The notes below the pieces were generated by a model, which saw nothing but the letters and a program-made list of their open reading frames with translations, was not told the origin of the DNA and ran no database searches. A stretch of DNA of 64,000 nucleotides from Malus domestica (Eukaryota; Streptophyta; Magnoliopsida; Rosales; Rosaceae): NCBI RefSeq assembly GCF_042453785.1, contig NC_091673.1, forward strand, positions 11,317,501 to 11,381,500. The letters run 5' to 3'. Below are positions 22,139 through 33,497 of the stretch, one piece after another. Positions within the stretch are counted from its first letter, which is position 1. Each line of letters opens with the position of its first letter. The translations under genes and the position numbers were made by a program.

Positions 22139-23207
22139 TTAATATCAATATTAATTTCTTGATTATTTCTTAGATATAAAGATATCAGATATGTAGGTTG
22201 TGAATATGTTAGTATATATAATTAACTTGTTGGAATTTGCAGAGATATGTTGGGTTCGTCGGCGAAATTAAATTGATTAATCGATAAAATTTTGTGATAT
22301 TTGGTTGATATGAGTTAATTGTGGAATTTGATTTTACATTTCTTAATTCCTAGCTAAGATAAACTTCCTGTAAACTCAAATTCTGAGTCCATTACGTGGT
22401 TAGGGTTAACTCAAGCGATTAGAGGTCGGATAATGCGTTAGGATTAAGATAGTTTCAAGTTCGATTCCGTCTATCGTAACCAAAAATCATACATCAAGCT
22501 GACATCAGCGATTTTGGTACTATATAAATTTTGATGACTATTTCTGTATGTTCGATAACCCTCTGGTGATATGCGGTGGTGTGGTTAAGTTAGCTGTAAT
22601 GCAGATCACCAAGTTGCCATCAAGCATCTCACTTTTTTTATTTTTTATTTTTTGTGAAAAATATCTCGAAAGTTAAAAGTTCAAAAACAGGGGAAAAAAG
22701 AAAAATTACTTTTCCCTGTTAATGCCATGGCGGCCTACTGGCAGTAAAATCACGATACTTCCCTAGGGCTACTTGACGAAAAGAACTCTTCCGTAGGATT
22801 AACTCGAGGGACAAAGATTGTCTGCCCTCCATCTAAGTATTTCTATGTGAACTCATAAGTTGATAAATTAACTCATCGTTCATATGATATTGGGAAGGGG
22901 ATAAATCAAACCTATTCTTAGATTCGAAAGAATACTTTTTTTTTTAAAAGGAAAACTAATGAAAAATGTTTGAAAATTTTGAGTTTTAACAAAAATGATA
23001 AAATTAATGGTAAAGTGAATATTACTATGATTGACTTTTTAATGTAAAAATATGGTTTTTCATTAAAGTGAACAGTACCGAGAGTTTTTCGTTAAAGTTT
23101 TCTTTTTGAAATCATAAGAACAACACATTAGGATCACATATTTGATAAACATATATTACAATAAAACCAATTATAGTTTACTTATTTGTAGAATACGAAA
23201 GACTTAA
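22139..23207. other. Intergenic, no gene seen
   Basis: AT-rich. At 22395-22490 a stretch with an 'agttcgattcc' B-box-like string could be a decayed tRNA-derived SINE, but no matching A box or tail is clear. Confidence 0.4.
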
Positions 23208-24057
23208 TGTGGATGCAAATTTCTTCCTCCTTAATCTTGGACAAAATTGCACCTACAAAACAATTAACACCTTAGGTCAAGGCCAAGAGCCTCGCACGCT
23301 CACGATGAATGGGGGGCTTTAGTTGAAGAACCTCCGATGCCAAAGTTAGAATTTAGAGAGAAAAAGTGTTTAGAGAGTTTTTGGAATTTTGCAAGTGTGT
23401 TAGAATGATCTTTTGGTGAAAATGGGAGTCTATTTATAGGGATAGGCCGGTCCTCTTTAGAGAAAGAGTGGCCGGCCATTAGGTAAGGTTTTTGGGTTTA
23501 ATTTTGGTTTAATTAGCCAATTTATTATGATTAATTGGCTACTTAAACATATAGGGAATGTTTTGGTGGTTATGAAATTAATTGGTTAGCTAATTAGTGT
23601 AATTAAAAGGGAGAAATGATTAAAAAAAAAAGGGTAGAAAGTATGGTGGACTCCTTTTTGAATGGGGATGGCCGGCCTTTGACTTGTTTTTGTGGTTGAA
23701 TGGGTGATTTAATTGACAATTAGGGGATTGATTAGGCAATTAATCCCTTAATTAGTCAATTATTATGTTTTTAAAGGAAGATTTTAGGAAATATGAAAGG
23801 AATATATTATTTAGCCAACTGATTAGCTAAATAATGAAATAGAAAATATATGGAATAAATTAGGTTTTGGGAATTACCTTATAGAAATGATTTGATGAAA
23901 TAGGCTTTAAATTGTTACCTATTTTGGGCACTTTTGACTTGGTTGAAGGAGGGTTGCCCGCTGCTCATGCGGAGGAATCCCGTTGTACCGCAAGGTATTT
24001 TTGTCCTTTTTTGTCCAAAAATTCACGTGTCGTCTTGTGATTATTTTTTGCTCCACA
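23208..24057 (-). mobile_element. Solo LTR (850 bp), LTR retrotransposon remnant
   Basis: It starts tgtggatgcaaa and ends ttttgctccaca (TG...CA with short inverted termini) and is flanked by a perfect 5-bp target duplication, cttaa (23203-23207 and 24058-24062). In the minus orientation it has a TATA signal (ccctataaatagactccc) near the middle, as expected at the U3/R boundary. There is no internal domain or second LTR, so it is a solo LTR formed by LTR-LTR recombination. The lineage cannot be told without coding sequence. The intact target duplication suggests moderate age. Confidence 0.85.
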
Positions 24058-24062
24058 CTTAA

Positions 24063-25267
24063 CACTTACAGATGACAAATGAGTCTTCTACTTTCAGCAA
24101 GCGGAAATGTTTCAGCAATAATAAGGTTTGCTCAGAATGGAAGGTGTATTTTGTGAAAGCAGGGACACTCTTAATACAGTGATTAGGGTTCCTCTAAAAC
24201 AATCTATTATAGTTAATAGAGAGAGACACATAATCAATATTAAATCAAAATGTTTGCCCACACATATACAATATGTCTTATTTAATTAGGGTTTCAAATC
24301 TTGGTTTCATGATTCTTGCAAACTAATATTGTATCACGTCAAAAGTCAAATATCTTGAAGATCAAGTTATTCACCTTTTAAGTAATTCGATTCATAATAA
24401 TTGACAACTTAATATGAGTCTTACATTAATCTCAACATGAGTCTTACATTAATTACTTGAGCTACAAATTTATTGCAATAAAAAACAATAGCATAACAAC
24501 TGATCGATGCACATGGTTTGTACAAAATCTGCTTCCCAGAAAATACGTCGCCAAGAAATAAGATTAAACTTCCATCCGCTTCCTGACATCTTCATTCAGC
24601 GTCTTTCAAGGCATGGGGCACTGTTTAAGTTTGTATTCAATACCCAATTTGATTCTCTTTCGACCAAATATTATACATTTGCGAAGCAGTCCTGCTACCA
24701 TCTCTAAGAGCCATGGTTATGCCAATCATATTATTTACTTTGTACTCCTTAGAGCAATTTCACCAGTTGGAGAAGGGTAACGGCAAAGCTCTGTAAATTG
24801 CTCTCTGAAAAACAATTGCCTTTGTGCAACTCGACCGTTGGGCAAGAGGAAGGGCAAAACAAGAGTGATTACAATTCACAACATACTTTTTTATGTCTTG
24901 TAAGTGTGTTTAAGTGTGAACTTTGTAAATTTTTTCTTTGAAAACAATAAAACTCCATGTAACTCCAATAATTTAATTTCAAATACAATACAAAGCAACT
25001 AGCGTTACAACCTAAGAGATTGTAGTAAAACTAAATATTGAGTTGTGGTGCGGCCAATGAAGAAGATGGTTAGGTATTTATTGAATTAAAAAAATCCTTT
25101 ATTTTTATTTTTTGGCTTTGGGTTAATCTTGGCCGTTGATTTCCCTACTCATCTCAAATTAGACGCACCACAACGTACCACTAGGTTGAGAAGAATTTCA
25201 TGCAAATTATTAGCCTCTATATTAGTAGTGACCATATTAGTAGGACCTTTTGTTAATTAGTAGTGAC
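24063..25267. other. Intergenic; right end resembles the 3' flank of an inhibitor gene
   Basis: Mostly unassigned AT-rich DNA. The stretch 25190-25260 (aattattagcctctatatta) matches the 3' flank of the intact inhibitor gene at about 29960-30013, suggesting a duplicated block whose gene portion is no longer present here. Confidence 0.5.
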
Positions 25268-25690
25268 CATTAAATCTTTTTTTTTTGGTCAACTAAAGGC
25301 ATGAACCTTTATTAAACACACAACATAAATTTACAAACTATTGGCCTACAGACAAAATATACATTTAAAAAAGAACCAGCCCAAAAAACAGAAAAAGCCC
25401 AACCATAGGTTGAGCTTGAGCCCAAACCAGAAAAAACCAAGAACAACTAGATCTCTGCTGCAGCCATTTCCACACCAAAAAATCCCATCCAGCAGCCTGC
25501 TTCTCGCCTTCGTTAGTTGAGAATAGCTCTTCAATCGCAACCACAAGCTGGGAAAAACCAGCCATGAAGCCTGTGGAGATTCAAATGCAACGCTGCCAAA
25601 GGCAGAGAGAGAAAGTGGTCGTGTAAATAACACCCGAATCAGTGAGAACACCGGAATACGATACACCGGACTTGATAAAGGCTCTCAAGC
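25268..25690 (-). mobile_element. Poly(A)-tailed retroposon fragment (LINE/SINE-like), copy 1
   Basis: It begins with a T run on the plus strand (poly(A) tail on minus). The minus strand carries a segment related to the element at 43470-44178: both read ...R(I/V)PVFS/P..., then SLSAF.GSVA...PHAS-like, and share the order 'caccgg...ggtgtt...gccaaaggcagagagaga'. No complete ORF is present. It is probably a 5'-truncated copy of a non-LTR element. The right boundary is approximate and I found no target duplication. Confidence 0.5.
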
Positions 25691-25866
25691 ATATAGAAAG
25701 GAAAGTAGCGTGTAAATCTTTCTATTAAAGCAGTTCATGTTCTTAGGAGAAGGCTAAATTAACATCCCACTTGCCTTTAAAATTATAAAAAAATAATATG
25801 AAGATTAACATTTTGGGTGGCTTCAAAGTTTTCTTGAAAGCAATTCGTCGCGCAAGCTCGCCATTT

Positions 25867-26770
25867 GGTACTACGATCTAGTGTATTCTTCTTTATTTGT
25901 ATGTGAGAGGTCTTAGATTTGATTCTCACCAAACATGAATTTGAACCATGTTATTACTAGCCCATTGTGTGGCTAAGCCTACCCCCTCCCCTTAAACCAT
26001 TTCCAATCCTGACCTAAAACCTAAAAATATTTAGCCCAGAAAATTTAAGTTTTAGCCCATAAACAGTTTTTCTACTTCAACCCTTTTGGCCTAAAATTTT
26101 AACCCCAGATTATCAAAAAATGAATTAAAGCTAATTTTTTTTAAATTAACTTTTTTTAAAAAATTATGTAGACTATCCTAAATTAATTTTATGAACATTT
26201 TAACCTAAAAATATTTAAATTCCGATAAATTTTGAGTTTTGTGTGGATGTTTGAACAAATACATAGGTATTTATAGAGTTTTTGGTTGAATTTTAAGTCA
26301 AATAATTTTTTTTAATTATTTTAGCCGTTGGATTTAAATTTGGACCGTTAGATCTTTTTTTTACCGTTAGATTTGATTATATCCGATCTAAGCCGTTTGA
26401 TTCAATATATATACATAAAAAACTATAAAAAAAATAATTTGAACTTGGATGATATAAAGTAGCCAACGACTATTTTTTGCATGGGGCTGATGATATAAAG
26501 TAGCCAACAACTACTTTTTGCATTGAAAGCTAGGGGAACACCCCCAGGTGGGGTTGCTTTTCTTCAGCAGAAATGTGGGGCCCATTTTACTTTGTGGCTT
26601 AAAATGTGACCGGAATTTGGCTCCCATTTGGGTTTTAGGTTTTAGGTTTATTTTAGATCATAGGTTGGAGTGGGTTTTAGGGGGGGGGGAAGCGGAATTT
26701 TAGGTTATAAGTCATGGTTGGAGTTGGTCTTAATGTAAATAATATCGTTTGTTAAAAAAAAAAAAAAAAA
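25867..26770 (+). mobile_element. tRNA-derived SINE, split by a MITE
   Basis: The 5' part (25867-25995) has an A-box-like 'tagtgtattc', the segment gtgagaggtcttagatttga with a B-box-like 'tttgattctc', and the body 'ttattactagcccattgtg'. The 3' part (26729-26770) continues 'taatgtaaataatatcgttt' and ends in ~17 A. A second copy with the same head lies at 62313-62440. Flanks tcgccatt (left) and tcaccatt (right) look like the SINE target duplication. The duplicated inhibitor block at ~30340-30375 lacks the insert, giving a paralogous empty site. Confidence 0.8.
25996..26728. mobile_element. MITE inserted inside the SINE
   Basis: Inverted ends: left accatttccaatcctgacct, right (reverse complement) accaactccaaccatgactt, both running into ataacctaaaa/aaacctaaaa. 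It is flanked by a 5-bp direct repeat, cttaa (25991-25995 and 26729-26733), or by TTA if counted as a 3-bp PIF/Harbinger-type duplication. The interior is AT-rich with no transposase. It interrupts the SINE, so it is the younger of the two. Confidence 0.75.
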
Positions 26771-27232
26771 TCACCATTCATGCTCAAATCTTTTTAAAAT
26801 TTTGTTTTTGACATAACTGGAGCTTCTCCGACAAAGGGGATGTTATTGTATCCCAAACCAAAGGAACTGCCGTGTTGGAAAAGGAAAGTTTTTCTCCTAT
26901 ATACTCAATGACAATCTGTGTACATCTGTTTTCAACCATTCTAAGACAGAAATTATTGCTCACCAAGCAATTTCCGGGACACAGAAAGTTCACCAAAGAA
27001 AGCATGGTTCATACATATAAGGTATAGTATTTACTATTTAGCCGAAATCTGCAAGATTTTAAGAGCCTGATATTTTTCTATTTTCTGCCAATATTTGCAT
27101 TGTCTCTGTACAAAACTAAATAGCCAACAAATCTGTCACTCCCGGACAGAGGACTCGCATGTGTAGAACGCATTGATCTCTATCAAAAACATCTGCCCGA
27201 ATTCTCACAAACTATTTTTCCTGCTCGTGAAG

Positions 27233-27760
27233 ATGACGAGTTTGAAGTTTCACATCTCAAACACTGATCATACTTCTCATTCAAGTTGCCCTTCTTCCAA
27301 TGTTGCTCCATTGCAGGGTTTTCTTGCCAATGGATGCCAATCTCATCACCCCAAACATGCCAGAAAACCAAAAACCCCAGTCTTTGCGAGGGTTTTTAGT
27401 TCGATCAGACAATCCAAGTCTCGATGCAAAAGATGTCACGGAATTAGCCTTCATCATGATCGATATGCCTCAGCTTAAAGCGGGAGAAGGTAAGATACAA
27501 ATCCAGCTGCTACTTCAGGCCCCAGGAGCGCCAACAGACCAACTAAACTCTTGAGATAAAAACTACCAAAATGTTATAGAAGATACGGAAGCAGCCTCTT
27601 CAGCTTTGATCAATGGCGATCCTCGCAGTGCTCACGACCGCTTACTAAACACCATCCACGAGGCTGATTTATGCGACGAACAATTTGCTGGATCCTCCAA
27701 TCCTCTGCCAGGTTTCTACAAAGCTGTTCATGCTTCCGGGACTGTAGGTTCAGAAACTAT
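27233..27760 (+). pseudogene. Invertase/pectin methylesterase inhibitor-like pseudogene
   Basis: It aligns over most of its length with the intact gene at 29402-29938: the signal peptide region (LIQVALLPMLLHCR against VVQIILLPIIHCR), then FLPMDANLI, VRSDNPSLDAKDVTELAFIM and, further on, HEADLCDEQFAGSSNPLPGF. These segments are in different frames. The ATG frame is lost within ~10 codons by a frameshift, the CK..PxxxLC cysteine pair is disrupted, and the middle of the domain (the Asn/Asp-rich helix region) is badly eroded with stops. This is a dead member of the array. Its 5' flank (26774-27230) is duplicated at 30360-30810. Confidence 0.85.
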
Positions 27761-28493
27761 GTCAACAATTAAATGTAACCACATTAAGAATAATGTTTTC
27801 TAAACACATTTTGAGCCCTTTCTTTTCTACTCGAAGCAATCAATGTGGCTGAGGTAATAGTTTCTTTTGTTACAATGAAAATTGGCTTTAGAATTTGAAC
27901 CAATTTATAGTTATGAAGGTAACATAAGTCACAGGTTTAGCATTGAACATTTCTACTCTGCTTGATTCCTTGTAAAATATATGAATTATTGATTGACTCA
28001 ACGGGTCGCGGGACATTTGACTCCAACGAAATCAAATCTCAATATCCATCATGCAGTTGTTAGGGAGGGCTCAAAATATGCTAGTGTACATAAGCCAAAA
28101 TGGTTCTACATATCTCAACTAAGATTAGTTAATCAAATGAAGTAAAAGATTAGGCACGACACCAAATAAGAAACTTAGTAATGCTAGGAAGACTAAATTT
28201 GTAGATAAAACTTGTAAATAAAATGATATGCCACTAATAAAAAATGAGCACGTTTATCAATACTTAAGTAATAATCTAATCATCAACTTCTATATCATTT
28301 AGTTTACAAAATTGTATTTACAAATTTAGTCTCTTTAGCATTACTCATAAACTTAATCGAATTTGTGGGAATGGAGATTGAATTCCAACTTCAGAGCTAA
28401 AAGGTGGGTGAATCGTATTGTCAAATATTAAGCTGCCCCGATTACTTCGAGGGGAGCTTCTAGTCTTACCTAATTTTTTTTGGGGTGTGATAT

Positions 28494-28627
28494 CCACACA
28501 CCTCATTTTACTTCTTACACATTTTTTTAATTTTCGACCGTCGGATCGGATAAATTGAAGAAGATCAATGGACATAAACTATTAAGGGGTGTGTGAGAAA
28601 TAAAATGGGGTATGTGGATACCACACC
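28494..28627. mobile_element. MITE, ~134 bp
   Basis: Inverted ends ggtgtgatatccacacacct (left) and ggtgtggtatccacataccc (reverse complement of the right end), each continuing into cattttacttctt/cattttatttctc. The centre carries the 'cgaccgtcggatcgga' motif. T runs on both sides obscure the target duplication. Confidence 0.75.
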
Positions 28628-28740
28628 TTTTTTTTTTCTCTGGACAACCAACAGATTACTGACATTCTTATTTCCAATTATGCGCTCATATGAAAAGACA
28701 ATAAAAACAACTTCAATTGTTTCAAAATACGAAAAAAAAA

Positions 28741-28760
28741 ATATATATATATATATATAT
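28741..28760. repeat. (AT)n microsatellite
   Basis: Ten AT units preceded by an A run. Confidence 0.9.
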
Positions 28761-29321
28761 AAAACTTGTAAACAAAAAATTCTTCCCAGCCATCGCTGAC
28801 ATTAAATCCTAAGGGGTGAGGTGAGATTCTTTTTTATCTTGGTTATATATACTTCTTACCCTTAAATTCATCAAAATCTCTCTTCCCTTAAAATCCTAGC
28901 AAATCTCTAGAATTTTCACTACACCTAAACTTGTGTTGACTTTTTTAAAATCATAATCAACTACCTTAGGATTTTAATTTGGATGGATTCTTTAAAATCC
29001 TTTAAAATCCTAATTTGACTATATTATTATTTCAAAATTTTCATTTAAAATCGTAATTGACTACAATCGGATTTTAAAGCCTATTAAAATCCTATCATAT
29101 CCTAATTTGACTACACACTCTTGTTAATTTTTGGCCTTGGATCTTCTTCAATTCATTTGATCCGACGGCTGAAAATTAAAAGAATTGTGTGAGAAGTAAG
29201 AATTGGTGTGTGAACAGTAACTAGCTTTCCAACATAAATGGTAAGAAAATCAAATCCTACGAAGTTTTCTGAAAAGATCCCCTAAAAACCAAGTTAGTTT
29301 GACCCTTAATTACTCCCATCA

Positions 29322-29328
29322 TATAAAA
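29322..29328 (+). promoter_or_regulatory. TATA box of inhibitor gene at 29402
   Basis: tataaaa (in catataaaaggtac), 80 bp upstream of the ATG, the expected place for a leader of about 50 nt. Confidence 0.7.
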
Positions 29329-29401
29329 GGTACATGTAGGGTTCAGTTTCTCCCATCTAGCCCCAACCTTCAACCTACTTGTCCAGCTTTCAGCTTTAAA
29401 G

Positions 29402-29938
29402 ATGAAGAAATCTTTGATATCTCTAACCCTGATCTTCGTCGTTCAAATTATCCTTCTTCCAATAATCCATTGCAGGATCATCTTCCCAATGGATGCTGCC
29501 CTCGTTGACCAAACATGCAAGCAAACACCAAACTTCGATCTCTGCGAGACTCTTCTGCGATCCGACCCTCGGAGTCTCAACGCCGAAGATGCCAAAGGGC
29601 TAGCCTCCATTATGGTCGACATAGTTCAGGCCAAGGCAACCAAAAGCATGGACAAAATCAACGATCTGCTTAATAAGAGCCCCGTAAAAAACCAGGCCTT
29701 GTTCACCTCTTGCATTGACAATTACAACACTATCATAGATGATGATATTCCTCAAGCCTCCGAAGCTTTCAGTAATGATGATAATATTACTGCAGAAGAC
29801 CGGTTGAAGGACATTACGTTTGAGGTTGACTTGTGTGACAAGCAATTTTCAGGGCTCTCTAACCCTCTCAAAGATGTCAATAAAGATGTTCATGATGCTG
29901 CAAGTATAGCTGCAGCAATCGCAGATAAGTTGCCGTGA
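29402..29938 (+). CDS. Cell wall/vacuolar invertase inhibitor (C/VIF; PMEI family), intact
   Basis: A single exon of 178 residues, the usual size. Residues 1-24 form a signal peptide (LIFVVQIILLPIIHC). The PMEI-type four-helix domain follows, with the four conserved cysteines in order: the hairpin pair in DQTCKQTPNFDLCETLL, then TSCIDNY and VDLCDKQF, which form two disulfides in this family. The C-terminus (IAAAIADKLP) matches the family. Such proteins block acid invertases or pectin methylesterases in the wall or vacuole. The two targets cannot be separated by sequence alone, but the sequence style (RSDPRS, A.GLA.IMVDI) resembles C/VIF proteins. It has its own TATA box. Flanking members of the array are broken. 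Confidence 0.93.
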   Translation: MKKSLISLTLIFVVQIILLPIIHCRIIFPMDAALVDQTCKQTPNFDLCETLLRSDPRSLNAEDAKGLASIMVDIVQAKATKSMDKINDLLNKSPVKNQALFTSCIDNYNTIIDDDIPQASEAFSNDDNITAEDRLKDITFEVDLCDKQFSGLSNPLKDVNKDVHDAASIAAAIADKLP

Positions 29939-30811
29939 AGGTCAAGGAAAAACTAGTTTAAGAAGAATTTTGATGGAAATTATTAGCCTTTATATTAGTA
30001 GCACTTTTTGTTTATGAGTTGATGTTACGCAGCGGAAGAGTACTTAGGAGATGTATGGCCATTATGAATATACATACACTCTCAATTTTTTTTAATAAAT
30101 TAATCTTCCCTCTTAAATTTAATGTTGTTTTCTCTTCTATAATTCTGCTTTTGCTTGGGCTTTTTGTGTTGTGTGTAATTTCCCTTCTTATTATACTGAA
30201 ACTTTCTTTCTGACCAAAAAAGAGAGCTAAGATAATCTGGCTTATTTATTTTCTGTTCAAATTCACATTCAACAACGCTTGCTTTTAAAGTAATGACGAA
30301 ATAATAAGAAGCTTGACATTCCGGGTGGAATTAAGTATTTTTTTGTTAAGTCGCTTCGCAGGCATCAAATCTTTTAAAATTTTGTAATTGACATCTCTCT
30401 GAAGCTTCTCCTATCCCAAACCAAACGCACTGCCATGCAGGAAAAGGTAAGTTTCTCTCCTGTCAAGTTTGCTTAGATAGTATATTCCACAATATCATAT
30501 ATATATGACTAAATCGAGAAACCTATACTCGATGGCAATTTCTTTACTGTTTTGAACCATGTTAAGGCATGGTTCATATACAGTATTTGCCAGCAGCAAG
30601 AATTTGGAAGCCTGCTATTTTTCTTTTCTGTTTTTTTTTTCTGCCAATATTTGCATTGCACCAGCTGTACAAAATAAATAGCCAACAAGTCTCACACTCC
30701 CTATCTATAATGGGACTCAAACCTTTGCATTTTATGTGTAGAACTCATTGATATATCTCGAGCAAAAACATCAGCCCAAATTCTCGCAAACCCTTTTTCC
30801 TGCTCCCGAAG
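29939..30811. other. 3' flank of inhibitor gene and duplicated 5' flank of the next copy
   Basis: From ~30360 the sequence repeats 26774-27230 (caaatcttttaaaattttgt, then aaatagccaacaa), i.e. the upstream region of the pseudogene at 27233. No other gene. Confidence 0.6.
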
Positions 30812-30905
30812 ATGACGAGTTTCAGATCTCAAACATTGATCATACTTCTCATTCAAGTTGCCCTTCTTCCAATATTGCTCCATTGCAGGTTTTCTTCCCC
30901 TTTTC
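30812..30905 (+). pseudogene. Inhibitor gene 5' fragment (signal-peptide stub)
   Basis: From the ATG the DNA matches 27233-27330 closely (aagatgacgagttt, then ttctcattcaagttgccctt), covering only the signal peptide and the first residues. Similarity ends at ~30905, nine bases before the LTR-element insertion at 30915, and does not resume on the far side of that element. The rest of the gene was therefore already lost, or was lost with the insertion. Confidence 0.85.
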
Positions 30906-30914
30906 TCACGACTT

Positions 30915-33493
30915 TGACACATCCCGACCTGGATTGTCCACTAGGACTTCGAATCGAGTTGTGTTGGCCGACACCTGGAAGGTGACAAAGTCATAAAGTA
31001 TAGTAACGTGGAATATATGAATAAATTTAAACATAAGAGTGCCTAAATACGAGAGTGCGCTGTGAGCAGAAATGAACTCATTTCACACGTGACGTCAGAG
31101 CATAAATAAAGTACAGTAGAGTGGATTGAAAATCATACCATCGAAGGTAATCTCTAATACCAAGATTTGCCACGAATCCTCGTCGATACGAAAACTCTAC
31201 TACTAGAACCTGGAGGGATAAAAAAAAAACAAGAGTGGGTGAGCCTGAAAATAACGCTTTAATAAAAACCTTCTAAATGTTATAATCCCTCGTTGTAATA
31301 CCTGTATAATTTCCAAGAAATCATACTACGTATAAGTATGAAATCAAATGCAAATCAACAGTAAATCCAGAAATATTCCAAATCACTACATATCGGCATC
31401 AGCATAAAAAAAATCAGGTGCTTATCAATCTATGATAACACACGAGTCGGAGTTGCCTAACGCAACCTGTATGACTCATAAATCAATCTATGATAACACA
31501 TGAGTCGGAGTTGTCTAATGCAACCTGTACGACTTATAGGCAACTTGTACGACAGTGTCAGAGTTACCTATTGCAACCTGTACGACAATGTCGGAGTTGT
31601 CTAGTATTGCAACCTGTACGACAGTGTCGAAGTTGCCTAGTATTGCAACTTGTACGACAGTGTCGGAGTTGCCTATTATTAAAACACAAATATAGTCATA
31701 CCATATCTCAACCATTTCAGATAACACCATAAACTCACCTGAACTTACCTGCACGTCACGCGTTCACCTTAGCACTTCAAAGGATTCACAACAATTATAT
31801 ATAGGTAATATGCATATGGATATGCCATGATGCAATCTAAAACTCAACCATATCATAGTATTTTAGAATATATAAAGGGAATTGCTATTGGCATAAAATG
31901 CATAAATCAATTTAAAAACGTTTGTGAAACTATCAGTTATATATATACGATAAAAAGGAAAAGACCCATTCACCAGAGATCCGAGCTATGACTCCCTAGC
32001 ACGAATATCGAGACGTCACGAACGATCATCACCTAAAACAAATATTCAATCACATCTCAGAACTCTTATCAATATAACACATAACTTACATAAAATGCAT
32101 CCTAAGGACATTGATTCTAGAATGATTTGAGACCCATTGACCAAAAGTCAACAGTCGGTCAAAGATCAACGGTAGGGTCCACAACTCTAAATAACTCAAT
32201 CTAGAAGATCTACATCTCGGATTTCCGATCTGTAACTTCTAAAGATACACATTATACTTCTAGAACATCATACTAAAGTTTCATTACGATCCAACGGTTG
32301 GATCTCCGCCAATTGCTTATTCAAGTGGCAGTCAACGTTTTATTTTACAAACTTACAAATCTACTTTGGGAAGATTCGTACGTCAGATTCCCAATTCTTA
32401 AGTTTCTAATATCCTCAAATATTACATACTATAATGTATTAAAGTTTGGTGACGATCAAATGGTCGGATCGTCAATTCACATAATGTTCAAGCAGCAGTC
32501 TTTAACAAAACTATATTCAAACGATAAGATTTCATCAATCATACTTCACACATGGAATTGGGGTGTCAAACTTAGCTTAGGAAGATCAGGGGGTGACTCG
32601 GCTCATGCGCCGCTGCACACAGCGGCCAGCCTCCCGATTCGCCGGAAAATTTAACTATCTCCAAAAATTCTCAAATTCTATAGAAATGAAGATCTCCAAG
32701 AGTAGAGCAAGTTTTATACATGTGGCCAAGTCCAATTTGGCCTGGAAAGGCTCCAATTTCACTCAAACCCGCTAGAACCCTAAAATGGGTGAACTTCGAT
32801 TCTCCTTCCTCGGTGTTCCAACATCTCTACCACTGGTTGGGTCTTGTTCCTGGGTTAAAGGGAAGTTGATTAAGGGTAGTTTTAGGTGGTGGAACTCACC
32901 GGATTGGGGGAATCACCGTCATGCACCTCCGGTGCTCCGGTGTAGTTCCTCACGGTTTAGGCCTTAAAAACCCTTGATCTTTGGTGGAGATGGAAGAAGA
33001 GAGGTTGAGGAAGAAGTTACAGGTGGAGAATGGATGCAAATTGCTTGAAAAATGGTGGAATTTGGCCGGAACAACTTGGATCCCCATCGAGTTTGGTGTG
33101 CACGTTCACGGGAAGGAAGAGCTGAGGCTTATCTCCCCTCTCCTAATTGGTTGACTTCTTTTCTAAATTTTTTGATTGGTCACTCCTTTCTTCCCTTAAA
33201 ACTGATTGGTTACCACTCCCACATGGTGGGAAGTTTGAATTAATTTATAACTAAACTTTAAATAACCAATTTCAAACGTCTGTAACTATATCGTTATAAT
33301 TCGGACTCGCAAACGGCTTTCGTCTATACGTTCATAGTGACGAGTACTACAAGGTTATGCTAAAAAAAAAATACATTCCACGTCTCTCTAACCCATGGTC
33401 AACGAAGCTCAAAATCTTTGCCTCAAAGGGGTATTTTCATAAAATCACTAATTTAAAATTTATAAAACTTAAAATTAGGGACGAGTTGCCACA
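30915..33493 (-). mobile_element. Large solo LTR or non-autonomous LTR element (2.58 kb), fossil
   Basis: On the minus strand it starts tgtggcaactcgtccc and ends ggtcgggatgtgtca, TG...CA termini of a common plant LTR type. A 4-bp direct repeat, actt, flanks it (30911-30914 and 33494-33497). It encodes no gag or pol. The ORFs inside (for example 32298-32654) resemble nothing. It contains a minisatellite (31441-31680). I see no internal second LTR boundary, so a long solo LTR is the simplest reading, though a LARD-type element cannot be excluded. Family unassigned. Confidence 0.65.
31441..31680. repeat. Minisatellite of ~38-bp units within the LTR element
   Basis: About six degenerate copies of 'gtcggagttgcctagtattg + caacctgtacgaca'. 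The last three units are cleanest, with a ~42-bp form containing 'tagtattg'. Translation on plus gives a repeating RQCRSCLVLQPV pattern, an artefact of the tandem repeat. Confidence 0.85.
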
Positions 33494-33497
33494 ACTT

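Larger units (their letters stand above)
27761..29321. other. Intergenic with MITE and AT-rich simple sequence
   Basis: It holds the MITE at 28494-28627, an (AT)n run at 28741-28760, and degenerate repeats of 'aaaatcctaatttgactac' (28880-29115). A relic of the 28494 MITE family is seen at ~29125-29215. No coding sequence. Confidence 0.5.

Noticed and set aside
22395-22490. tRNA-like or SINE-like stretch with 'agttcgattcc'
   Set aside because: A B box is plausible, but no cloverleaf, A box or 3' tail could be drawn. Not enough to call.
31441-31680. Regularly spaced repeats considered as a CRISPR-like array
   Set aside because: Units are contiguous degenerate tandem repeats without unique spacers, in a plant LTR element.
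32298-32654. A 118-codon plus-strand ORF
   Set aside because: It lies entirely inside the LTR-like element and resembles no protein.
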